Positions 25,689 through 32,848 of a stretch of 64,000 bases of DNA are shown piece by piece (the stretch's first letter is position 1; each line of letters starts with the position of its first letter). The stretch is from JAGHKQ01 sp041920565 (GTDB lineage: Bacteria > Bacillota > Bacilli > Bacillales > Bacillaceae_G). The stretch spans positions 62,001-126,000 of the forward strand of contig JBHGXS010000068.1 of NCBI GenBank assembly GCA_041920565.1, given 5' to 3'. Under the pieces are notes generated by a model. That model did no database searches, had not been told where the DNA came from, and was given only the letters and a program-made list of their open reading frames with translations. The position numbers were made by a program, and so were the translations under genes.

Positions 25689-25747
25689 TGATAATGATTT
25701 TCATTCTAACCAATGTTATTATAAAAGAGAACGATTATCAATGTCAA
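25689..25747 (-). promoter_or_regulatory. Fur-controlled promoter of the lipoprotein gene
   Basis: A consensus promoter on the minus strand: TTGACA (25747-25742), 18 bases, TATAAT (25723-25718). One Fur-like site lies in the spacer (25726-25740, right half ATTATCA perfect, left half degenerate) and a second, TGATAATGATTTTCA with one mismatch, at 25689-25703 past the start point. The rest of the gap, 25748-25924, shows only pyrimidine-rich AT sequence. Confidence 0.88.
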
Positions 25748-25924
25748 CATAAAATTGGAAAGGCTATCATCTTTTTTCTTTACTTTTTCTCTTTTTGGAT
25801 TGTATGCTTTCTTCTTTTTTCGTTTTCCTATTGTCACCCTCACCGATCTAAACAGCAACAATGAACCTCCCCCCACTTACTCGCATTCGCTTCTGGAAAT
25901 GGAGGTCTTCCCGCTTAAACATGA

Positions 25925-25957
25925 TAAAAAACCGTCCGGATTATATACCGGACGGTT
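25925..25957 (-). terminator. Terminator after trxA
   Basis: AACCGTCCGG and CCGGACGGTT form a GC-rich stem over an AT loop, followed by TTTTT on the minus strand, 8 bases past the stop. Confidence 0.92.
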
Positions 25958-25964
25958 TCGCTTC

Positions 25965-26279
25965 TTACAGATGCTTAGAAACTAATGCAGCTAATGCTTC
26001 TTTTGGCTGGTATCCTAATGTTTTGTCTACCACTTGACCATCCTTTAATACAAATAGGGATGGGATGCTCATTACTTCGAATTTCGCTGCTGTTTCTTGG
26101 TTTTCATCTACGTCAACTTTGACGATTTTGATTTTGTCTCCCATTTCAGCGTCTAATTCTTCCAATACAGGAGCAATCATCTTACAAGGACCGCACCAAT
26201 TTGCCCAGAAATCAACTAAAACAACGCCAGTGCTTGTTTCTTCTGCAAAAGTTTGGTTTGTTGCATTTACAATAGCCAT
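25965..26279 (-). CDS. trxA: Thioredoxin
   Basis: A 104-residue thioredoxin with the redox motif WCGPCKM at about residues 28-34 and the cis-proline loop MSIPSLFV near 72-79. It reduces protein disulfides and supplies electrons to ribonucleotide reductase and other enzymes. AAGGAGG precedes the ATG. In B. subtilis trxA lies between etfA and uvrC; etfA is retained upstream, while the uvrC side has been pushed away by the accessory island. A terminator closes etfA before it, so it has its own transcription. Confidence 0.97.
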   Translation of the reverse strand: MAIVNATNQTFAEETSTGVVLVDFWANWCGPCKMIAPVLEELDAEMGDKIKIVKVDVDENQETAAKFEVMSIPSLFVLKDGQVVDKTLGYQPKEALAALVSKHL

Positions 26280-26408
26280 TTATTTTTCCTCCTTAAAATT
26301 CCATTTGAAATATTATATAAGAGAGTATATCACTATCGGGTTTGTCTTGCGAATAATATGTACCGTTATATATTTTACGTTATTTCATTGTGATTATACA
26401 ATGATACG

Positions 26409-26441
26409 AAAAAGCGAGAAGCAGGGGACTTCTCGCTTTTT
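26409..26441 (-). terminator. Terminator of the fadR-fadB-etfBA operon
   Basis: AAAAGCGAGAA and TTCTCGCTTTT pair exactly over 9 bases, with further T on the minus strand. Confidence 0.88.
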
Positions 26442-26478
26442 AAAAAGGGGTAATATTACAGGAACAATCGTATCGCTA

Positions 26479-27456
26479 TTAAGAATGTACTTTTAACTTC
26501 TTGAACTCTTCTGTTAATAATGGCACGACTTCAAATAAGTCGCCGACGATACCGTAGTCTGCTACCTTGAAAATATTAGCTTCAGGGTCTTTGTTGATTG
26601 CTACGATAACCTTGGAGTTGGACATACCTGCCAAGTGTTGAATTGCTCCGGAAATACCGCATGCGATATAAAGGTCCGGCGTTACAACTTTGCCTGTTTG
26701 TCCGATTTGCAAAGAGTAGTCGCAGTAGTCAGCGTCACACGCGCCGCGGGATGCACCGACAGCTCCGCCTAATACATCTGCAAGCTCTTGTAACGGCTTG
26801 AAGCCTTCAGCGCTCTTCACGCCGCGTCCGCCCGCGATGATGACTTTCGCTTCAGATAAATCCACACCTTGAGCTGTTTTACGAACAACATCTTTAATGA
26901 TTGTACGTAAATCTTTAATTTCAACAGATAGAGAAGATACTGCGCCAGTGCGAGCTGCATCTTTTTCAAGAGGTGCGATGTTGTTTGGACGAACCGTTGC
27001 AAAAATTAAACCGTCCGTTACGATTTTTCTTTCAAACGCCTTACCGGAGTAGATAGGGCGAGTGAAGACAATGTTTCCTCCAGCTGTTTCTAATGCAGTA
27101 ACATCAGATACTAATCCTGCATCTAATTTAGCAGCAAGCTTTGGAGAAAGATCTTTTCCCAATGCAGTGTGCCCCATTACAAGACCTTCCGGCTTCTCAG
27201 CATCTACTGCTGCTAATACGGCTTGTGCGTAGCCGTCAGAAGTGTAAGACTTTAACTTCTCATCTTCTACCGTTACAACGCGGTCTGCGCCGTAAGCAAT
27301 CAGTTCGTCAGCCAAGGACGCTACTCCGTGTCCTGCTAAAAGACCTACTACTTCGCCGCCTTCTGCAATTGTCTTTGCAGCTGCAATCGCTTCAAAAGAA
27401 ACGTTTCTTAAAGATCCATCACGTACTTCTCCCAACACTAATACTTTACGAGCCAT
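26479..27456 (-). CDS. etfA: Electron transfer flavoprotein alpha subunit
   Basis: 325 residues. The N-terminal domain pairs with EtfB; the C-terminal FAD domain has GRGVKSAEGFKPL, SRGACDADY, QIGQTGKVVTPDLY and CGISGAIQHLAGM (about 240-290), the FAD-binding signature of the family. EtfAB takes electrons from acyl-CoA dehydrogenases in fatty-acid oxidation and passes them to the quinone pool. It is the last gene of the unit beginning with fadR; etfB lies 45 bases upstream. Confidence 0.96.
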   Translation of the reverse strand: MARKVLVLGEVRDGSLRNVSFEAIAAAKTIAEGGEVVGLLAGHGVASLADELIAYGADRVVTVEDEKLKSYTSDGYAQAVLAAVDAEKPEGLVMGHTALGKDLSPKLAAKLDAGLVSDVTALETAGGNIVFTRPIYSGKAFERKIVTDGLIFATVRPNNIAPLEKDAARTGAVSSLSVEIKDLRTIIKDVVRKTAQGVDLSEAKVIIAGGRGVKSAEGFKPLQELADVLGGAVGASRGACDADYCDYSLQIGQTGKVVTPDLYIACGISGAIQHLAGMSNSKVIVAINKDPEANIFKVADYGIVGDLFEVVPLLTEEFKKLKVHS

Positions 27457-27501
27457 TCGTTTCCCCTCCGATATATGCTGTTTCGTTTTTTCAGATTATA
27501 A

Positions 27502-28275
27502 TTAGATCACTTTAGCTTCTGTATGCAATAAAGAAACAAGCTCTTTTACTTGATCTTGAAGCTCGCCTTGCAACACTTTTCCTGCATCCTTTTTAGGAGG
27601 CAAGTAAATTTCAAGCGTTTTTGTTTTCGCTTCAACATCATCTTCTTCTAAATCTAAATCATCAAGCTCCACTTCTTCTAACGGCTTCTTCTTCGCCTTC
27701 ATGATGCCCGGTAAAGAAGGATAGCGCGGTTCATTCAGACCTTGCTGCGCTGTAACAAGAAGCGGCAGCGTTGTTTCGATTACTTCTGTATCGCCTTCTA
27801 CATCGCGCTCGATCTTCACGTCTTTGCCGTTAATTTCAAGCTTTGTGATTGTGGTTACATAAGGAATACCTAAAGCTTCCGCCACGCGAGGACCTACTTG
27901 GCCGGAACCGCCGTCGATTGCTACGTTGCCGGCTAAAATTAAGTCTGCATCTTTATCTTTTAAGTACTCAGATAACACTCTTGCCGTCGTATATTGATCG
28001 CCATTCTCCACATCGTCTTCAATGTTGATTAACACAGCTTTGTCACAGCCCATTGCCAATGCAGTGCGAAGCTCTTTTTCAGAGTCTTCTCCGCCGACAG
28101 TAACAACCGTTACTTGGCCGCCGTGTGCATCGCGTACTTGAATTGCTTCTTCAACCGCATATTCATCGTAAGGGTTGATGATGAATTCTGCTTCGCCATC
28201 ATAAATTTCGCCGTTTTTAATTACGATTTTTTCTTCTGTGTCGAATGTTCTTTTCAATAGTACGTAGATGTTCAT
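27502..28275 (-). CDS. etfB: Electron transfer flavoprotein beta subunit
   Basis: 257 residues starting at ATG 28275 behind TAGGAGGG; the frame is open nine codons further but without a ribosome-binding site. It begins MNIYVLLKRTFDTEEK and contains VTVGGEDSEKELRTALAMG, DLILAGNVAIDGGSGQVGP (the AMP-binding stretch) and YPSLPGIMKAKKKPLE (read in parts), diagnostic for EtfB. It forms the AMP-binding partner of EtfA in the fatty-acid oxidation electron chain. Confidence 0.96.
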   Translation of the reverse strand: MNIYVLLKRTFDTEEKIVIKNGEIYDGEAEFIINPYDEYAVEEAIQVRDAHGGQVTVVTVGGEDSEKELRTALAMGCDKAVLINIEDDVENGDQYTTARVLSEYLKDKDADLILAGNVAIDGGSGQVGPRVAEALGIPYVTTITKLEINGKDVKIERDVEGDTEVIETTLPLLVTAQQGLNEPRYPSLPGIMKAKKKPLEEVELDDLDLEEDDVEAKTKTLEIYLPPKKDAGKVLQGELQDQVKELVSLLHTEAKVI

Positions 28276-28357
28276 CGTATTCCCTCCTAAAATTATAAAC
28301 ATTAAGTGAATTAGAAGTATTCAGTTAATTTATCTTAAAAAAATATTACTAACACTA

Positions 28358-29131
28358 TTACTTACCGCTGAAAACCGGTTTGCGCTTTTCAAGGAATGCT
28401 GCCACGCCTTCACGGCCGTCTTCTGTTGCGAAGACTTCACCGAACAGCTGCGCTTCTCTTTCTACACCTTCATAATACTCGGATGTTTTTGTCGTTTGCA
28501 ACAGCTCCAATGCTGCTCGAACAGAAACGGGGCTCTTGCCTGCCACCTTCTTCGCAATCTTCATTGCCTCATCCAGAAGCACTTCTTCCGCAACCGCCTT
28601 GTTTGCAAGTCCCCATTGCACAGCTTCTGTACCTGTAATAGGTTCAGCTGTTAACATCAATTCACATGCTTTTGCTTTTCCCACTAAGCGTGATAAACGC
28701 TGTGTACCTGCAAACCCTGGAATCAAACCTAAATTCAGCTCCGGCAAGCCCAGCTTTGCATTTTCTGTTACGATGCGCATATGGCATGACATCGCAAACT
28801 CAAGACCTCCGCCCAGCGCAGCTCCGTGAATTGCCGCAATAATCGGCTTCGGAAACTTTTCTACGCGCTCAAATACAACTTGTCCGTTACGGGCAAGCTC
28901 AGATGCATGCTTTGCATCTTGAATGGAAGTAAATTCGCGGATGTCCGCACCAGCAGAGAAGAAACGTCCTTCTCCATGCACAACAATGGCACGAACAGCG
29001 TCATTTCCTTCCACTTCATCCAATACATTCGAAAGCTCGCGAAACACTTGAGAAGACATTGCATTTGCCGGTTGATGATTGATCTTGATAACCGCAATAT
29101 GCTCTTCAATTGTTAGTGCAAGAAAACTCAT
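28358..29131 (-). CDS. fadB: Enoyl-CoA hydratase (FadB/YsiB)
   Basis: A 257-residue crotonase-fold protein. GEGRFFSAGADIREF (about 50-64) and AAIHGAALGGGLEFAMSCH (about 97-115) form the oxyanion hole and CoA pocket; LGLPELNLGLIPGFAGTQRL (about 127-146) carries the catalytic Glu. It hydrates trans-2-enoyl-CoA in beta-oxidation. It lies 20 bases behind fadR and ahead of etfBA in the order of B. subtilis. Confidence 0.94.
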   Translation of the reverse strand: MSFLALTIEEHIAVIKINHQPANAMSSQVFRELSNVLDEVEGNDAVRAIVVHGEGRFFSAGADIREFTSIQDAKHASELARNGQVVFERVEKFPKPIIAAIHGAALGGGLEFAMSCHMRIVTENAKLGLPELNLGLIPGFAGTQRLSRLVGKAKACELMLTAEPITGTEAVQWGLANKAVAEEVLLDEAMKIAKKVAGKSPVSVRAALELLQTTKTSEYYEGVEREAQLFGEVFATEDGREGVAAFLEKRKPVFSGK

Positions 29132-29151
29132 CTAATATTCCTCCTTCGCTT

Positions 29152-29736
29152 TCACTTTGCACCGCATGCGCCGACCAACAGCTGATGAACCGTTGCTGAA
29201 AGTGCAACTAAATCATATTTGTGATCATTCATGACCCAGTTGGTCACCAATTCATCAATTGTTCCGAATATCATTTGTCTCGTCACGCGGATATCTAAAT
29301 CGTTTCGAAATTCTCCGGTTTCCACACCGACTTTCAAAATTTCATCTATGACTTGTAAATATCCCTTTAAAACCTCATTGATTTTAAAGCGAAGCTCTTT
29401 GTTGGATTGCCGCAGCTCAAGCTGAGTGACAATCGCCAAATGATGATCTTCAGAAAGCCATGTTAAGTGTGTTTCCACCAACGTTAATAACTTCGATACA
29501 GCGCTTTCAATTCCTGCCGTTTTACTTCGAATTTTGTCAGTAAATTCTCCCATTTTCTCTTCAAAGAGAGAGATTAGAATATCTTCTTTATTTTTAAAAT
29601 ATAAATAAATGGTACCATCTGCGACACCCGCTTGCTTAGCAATTTTGGATACTTGCGCTTGATGATAGCCATTTTCTGCAATAACAACAACCGCTGCATC
29701 TATAATTTGTTTATATTTCGGTTTATGTTTCTTCAT
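29152..29736 (-). CDS. fadR: TetR-family fatty-acid degradation repressor FadR (YsiA)
   Basis: 194 residues with an N-terminal TetR helix-turn-helix: IIDAAVVVIAENGYHQAQ, SKIAKQAGVADGTIYLYFKNKED (residues about 11-52, read in parts). In B. subtilis FadR represses beta-oxidation genes and is released by long-chain acyl-CoA. Its own promoter carries a FadR operator, so it is autoregulated with fadB, etfB and etfA. The ATG follows an AAGGGG site. Confidence 0.94.
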   Translation of the reverse strand: MKKHKPKYKQIIDAAVVVIAENGYHQAQVSKIAKQAGVADGTIYLYFKNKEDILISLFEEKMGEFTDKIRSKTAGIESAVSKLLTLVETHLTWLSEDHHLAIVTQLELRQSNKELRFKINEVLKGYLQVIDEILKVGVETGEFRNDLDIRVTRQMIFGTIDELVTNWVMNDHKYDLVALSATVHQLLVGACGAK

Positions 29737-29755
29737 GTTACTATCCCCTTCAATA

Positions 29756-29809
29756 TGAATGATTGCTCATTCATACGTCAATAATACTGATAATTTGAAA
29801 TATTGTCAA
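29756..29809 (-). promoter_or_regulatory. fadR operon promoter with FadR operator
   Basis: On the minus strand TTGACA (29809-29804), 17 bases, TATTAT (29786-29781). TGAATGATTGCTCATTCA at 29756-29773 fits the FadR palindrome TGAATGANTANTCATTCA and covers the transcription start. Confidence 0.92.
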
Positions 29810-29861
29810 TAATAAGAAACACATTTCTATATAATACAAAAATATGCTTTTGCATAAAAGA

Positions 29862-29876
29862 AAGGCCAAAAGGCCC
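29862..29876 (-). terminator. Weak hairpin after lcfA
   Basis: GGGCC and GGCCT pair over TTTT on the minus strand, followed by TTCTTTT. The stem is only four to five pairs; partial readthrough into fadR is likely. Confidence 0.4.
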
Positions 29877-29879
29877 AAG

Positions 29880-31577
29880 CTACGCTTCCTTTCTCTTTTG
29901 CGTTTCTTCTTCAATAAGAGTGCGGCGCAAAATTTTTCCAACCGTTGTTTTCGGCAGCTCTTGGCGGAACTCATAAATTTTCGGCACTTTATAAGCCGCC
30001 AAATACTTTCTTGCAAATTGATCCAGCTCTTCCTCCGTACATTGTACGCCATCTTTCAAAACAACGTAAGCTTTTACGGTCTCCCCCCGGTACGGATCCG
30101 GTACACCCACTACAACCACTTCCTGTACTTTTTCGTTCTCATACAGCACTTCTTCTACTTCACGCGGATAAATATTAAAGCCGCTTGCGACAATCATATC
30201 TTTTTTGCGGTCCACAACATAGAAGAACCCGTCTTCATCTATGTACCCCAAATCTCCTGTATGAAGCCAGCCGTCTTTCAGCACTGCAGCCGTTTCTTCC
30301 GGCTTGTTCCAATACCCTTTCATCACTTGCGGTCCTCTTACGACGATCTCCCCGATTTCTTTAAAGCCGACCGGTTCACCCGTCTCAATCGATACCACTT
30401 TTGCAATCGTATCCGGCCATGGAACGCCAATGCTTCCGGCTACTCGTTTTGACCAAAGGAAGTTGCTGTGCGTAATCGGCGAGGATTCCGTTAAACCGTA
30501 TCCTTCTACTAATTTTCCGCCTGTTATCTTCTCAAATTGCTCCTGCACTTCAACCGGCAGCGGCGCCGATCCGCTTATGCAAGCGCGAACAGAAGATAAA
30601 TCATAGTTTGCGAGCTCCGGATGATTCAACAAACCGATGTACATAGTCGGTGCTCCCGGGAATAATGTTACGCGATGCTTTTTAATAGATTTCAGTATTT
30701 CTAACATATCGAACTTCGGTACGAGAACCATTTTATATCCTTGCATGATGGAAAGGTTCATCACAGCGGTCATTCCGTACACATGGAAAAACGGGAGCAC
30801 GCCGAGAACCACTTCTTCGCCTTTCTCGCAGTTATACAACCAATAAATTCCCATTACCGTGTTGGCCACAAGATTTTCATGGGTCAGCATAACTCCTTTC
30901 GGAAAGCCTGTTGTACCGCCTGTATATTGCAAAAGCGCTAAATCTTCTTTCGGATCGCAAGAAATCTCTATTTCTTCTGCGGAAGCCGTTTTTAACACAT
31001 TTTTGAAAAGATGGACTTCGCTGCTTTCTTTTACCTTTACGACGATGTTTGTTTGTTTCTTTTGGATCAATGGATACAGCAAATTTTTAGGGAACGGCAG
31101 ATAATCTTTGATGCTGGTGATGATGATATGCTGCAGATTCGTAGAGGGCTTTACGGTTGTCACCTTTGGGTATACTAGGTCGAGGCAAAGAATCACTTTC
31201 GCGCCGGAATCGTGCAACTGATATTGCAGCTCACGCTCCGTATAAAGCGGATTGGTCTGCACCACGATGGCACCTGCTAAAAGCGCGCCGTAATACCCGA
31301 TAACCGCTTGCGGACAGTTTGGCAGCATAATAGCTACCCGGTCTCCTTTTTCAATGCCGAGTGACCGCAAATAATTGGCAAACTTTAATGCCTGCGTGTA
31401 CACTTCCGCAAATGTAACCTCTTTTCCCAAAAAGTGAAGCGCTTTCTTATTTGGAAATTGAGATGCGATATCTTTCAAATACCATTGCAATGGCTTCAAT
31501 TCGTACTCGATCGTATACGGAATTTCTTTCGGATACTGCCTCAGCCACGGCCGTTCCAGAAATAATTCGGATGTCAT
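29880..31577 (-). CDS. lcfA: Long-chain fatty acid-CoA ligase
   Basis: 565 residues of the adenylate-forming family. LLQYTGGTTGFPKGVMLTH (about 210-228) is the AMP/ATP P-loop, SGSAPLPVEV and EGYGLTESSPITH are motifs II-III, HTGDLGYIDEDGFFYVVDRKKDMI (about 428-452, read in parts) is the hinge, and the C-terminal PKTTVGKILRR holds the catalytic Lys. It activates fatty acids for beta-oxidation. It has its own promoter and stands just upstream of fadR, as in B. subtilis. Confidence 0.95.
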   Translation of the reverse strand: MTSELFLERPWLRQYPKEIPYTIEYELKPLQWYLKDIASQFPNKKALHFLGKEVTFAEVYTQALKFANYLRSLGIEKGDRVAIMLPNCPQAVIGYYGALLAGAIVVQTNPLYTERELQYQLHDSGAKVILCLDLVYPKVTTVKPSTNLQHIIITSIKDYLPFPKNLLYPLIQKKQTNIVVKVKESSEVHLFKNVLKTASAEEIEISCDPKEDLALLQYTGGTTGFPKGVMLTHENLVANTVMGIYWLYNCEKGEEVVLGVLPFFHVYGMTAVMNLSIMQGYKMVLVPKFDMLEILKSIKKHRVTLFPGAPTMYIGLLNHPELANYDLSSVRACISGSAPLPVEVQEQFEKITGGKLVEGYGLTESSPITHSNFLWSKRVAGSIGVPWPDTIAKVVSIETGEPVGFKEIGEIVVRGPQVMKGYWNKPEETAAVLKDGWLHTGDLGYIDEDGFFYVVDRKKDMIVASGFNIYPREVEEVLYENEKVQEVVVVGVPDPYRGETVKAYVVLKDGVQCTEEELDQFARKYLAAYKVPKIYEFRQELPKTTVGKILRRTLIEEETQKRKEA

Positions 31578-31647
31578 AGAATGTCTCCCTCCTTATACTG
31601 AAAAAATGAATAAAGATAAACTGAGTGCAATGATAAGAATCAATTTC

Positions 31648-31676
31648 ATTATAGTATACAGAAATCAGCGTTACAA
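31648..31676 (-). promoter_or_regulatory. lcfA promoter
   Basis: TTGTAA (31676-31671), 17 bases, TATAAT (31653-31648) on the minus strand. No FadR palindrome is visible here, unlike the fadR promoter. Confidence 0.75.
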
Positions 31677-31926
31677 TTATAATATTTTGAAAATTATGTA
31701 TTTATTATAAAGATTTACAGATAGATAAGCGAAATGAAAAAAATTAATTTCAACAAGGTTTTAAAATAAGTTTAGTTACTTTGTTCAACTGTTCTTATTC
31801 TTTAAAAAGTTGTTTTCATGTATAACACCTCTACAATGTTATGTATAAGTGTGAGTTATAAAAGTTGTTATATGTAGATAGTAAAAAGTTTAGTAAATAA
31901 TAACTCCATTTTCATAGATTAGATAA
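31677..31926. other. AT-rich gene-free flank of the CRISPR array
   Basis: Between the lcfA promoter and the degenerate last repeat. I see no reading frame with a ribosome-binding site, no hairpin of note and no trace of cas genes. Confidence 0.6.
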
Positions 31927-32554
31927 TCGTATATTTATTGTAGTTAAGATATAAGCTTGATTTAGGAAATGGCTATACCGATATCAGACCAATGTTTCAA
32001 TCACTAATAGTTAAGATATAAACTTCATGGGGATAAAACAGACATCACATGTGTATATAGTTTCAATCACTAATAGTTAAGATATAAACTCGTATGAGCT
32101 ATAACATCATCTAATGACGCACCAGTTTCAATCACTAATAGTTAAGATATAAACCGTATTTCACTTCTAAAGGCTCAAATGCTCTATGCAGTTTCGATCA
32201 CTAATAGTTAAGATATAAACATAAAAAAGAGTAGCGGGAAGGTGCTACTCTATGGAGTTTCAATCACTAATAGTTAAGATATAAACTTTGGATGATTTAA
32301 TAGAAAATATCACAAAAAGACCTGGTTTCAATTCCTCATAGTTAAGATAAAGACTACTGTACGAGCTTGGCGCAAGATTGTCGGAGTGTCGAGTTTCAAT
32401 TCTTCATAGTTAAGATAAAGACTGAATCCAAACGCTGGCGGTTTATGGTTTGAACGTGCGCTTCAATTCCTCATAGTTAAGATAAAGACTATAGTATCCC
32501 TTGCCTTTATAACACTTGGATCTTGTTTCAATTCCTCATAGTTAAGATAAAGAC
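31927..32554 (-). CRISPR. CRISPR array, 9 full repeats plus one degenerate end repeat, 9 spacers
   Basis: Full 30-bp repeats start at 31994, 32060, 32125, 32191, 32257, 32325, 32393, 32460 and 32525; a repeat keeping only about 16 bases ends at 31956. Spacers are 35-38 bp. Plus-strand repeats begin GTTTCAAT, so the crRNA handle ATTGAAAC lies on the minus strand and the array reads leftward; the decayed repeat at the left is the usual leader-distal end. Repeats 31994-32286 share TCACTAATAG and GATATAAAC; those from 32325 on share TTCCTCATAG and GATAAAGAC. The repeat resembles Firmicutes type I-B repeats. No cas gene is present within the window. Confidence 0.97.
32221..32256 (-). terminator. 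CRISPR spacer that reads as an intrinsic terminator
   Basis: In the minus-strand (transcribed) direction AGAGTAGC (32251-32244), an 8-base loop, GCTACTCT (32235-32228), then TTTTT (32227-32223). It is the fifth spacer from the leader. Confidence 0.75.
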
Positions 32555-32684
32555 ACCCCAAAAAATTATTGATTTACAGCTATTATACAAAATTTCACAA
32601 ATGATTTCTATTACAATGTTTTAAAAAATAATAACTGTTCATAGACCTCGTCATTCATTGATATTATTGGTTTTTTGAATAAAA
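32555..32684 (-). promoter_or_regulatory. CRISPR leader with probable promoter
   Basis: AT-rich leader on the right of the array. On the minus strand TAGAAA (32610-32605), 17 bases, TATAAT (32587-32582) would start transcription about 20 bases before the first repeat. Confidence 0.6.
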
Positions 32685-32735
32685 ATAAAAAATCGTCGAT
32701 CTTCCGGATCAGCTACGCTACCGAAGACCGACGAC
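32685..32735 (-). terminator. Terminator after the mutS2 transcription unit
   Basis: TCGTCGGTCTTCGG pairs with CCGGAAGATCGACGA (one bulge, one wobble) over 13 bases, then a long T run on the minus strand. Confidence 0.88.
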
Positions 32736-32738
32736 TTC

Positions 32739-32831
32739 TTACTTGCTAAAAAACATCAAATAAATAACACCCAACACTAAAAAAATTCCGCAAATGGCAA
32801 GCAGCACCTTTGCCAATTTTTCCATGAACAT
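32739..32831 (-). CDS. 30-residue single-span membrane peptide behind mutS2
   Basis: A short frame with ATG at 32831 behind AAGGGG, 17 bases past the mutS2 stop and ending just before the terminator. The protein reads MFMEKLAKVLLAICGIFLV then LGVIYLMFFSK: one hydrophobic helix from about residue 7 to 27 with lysines on both sides. A second ATG (32825) could also start it. Its place inside the mutS2 unit, with its own ribosome-binding site and immediate terminator, argues that it is real. I know no named family; function unknown. Similar one-helix peptides often modulate membrane enzymes. Confidence 0.65.
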   Translation of the reverse strand: MFMEKLAKVLLAICGIFLVLGVIYLMFFSK

Positions 32832-32848
32832 AGCTGTGTCCCCTTTTG

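Noticed and set aside
31630..31650. ATGATAAGAATCAATTTCAT in the lcfA promoter as a Fur box
   Set aside because: The halves do not fit the 7-1-7 pattern and lcfA is not an iron gene.
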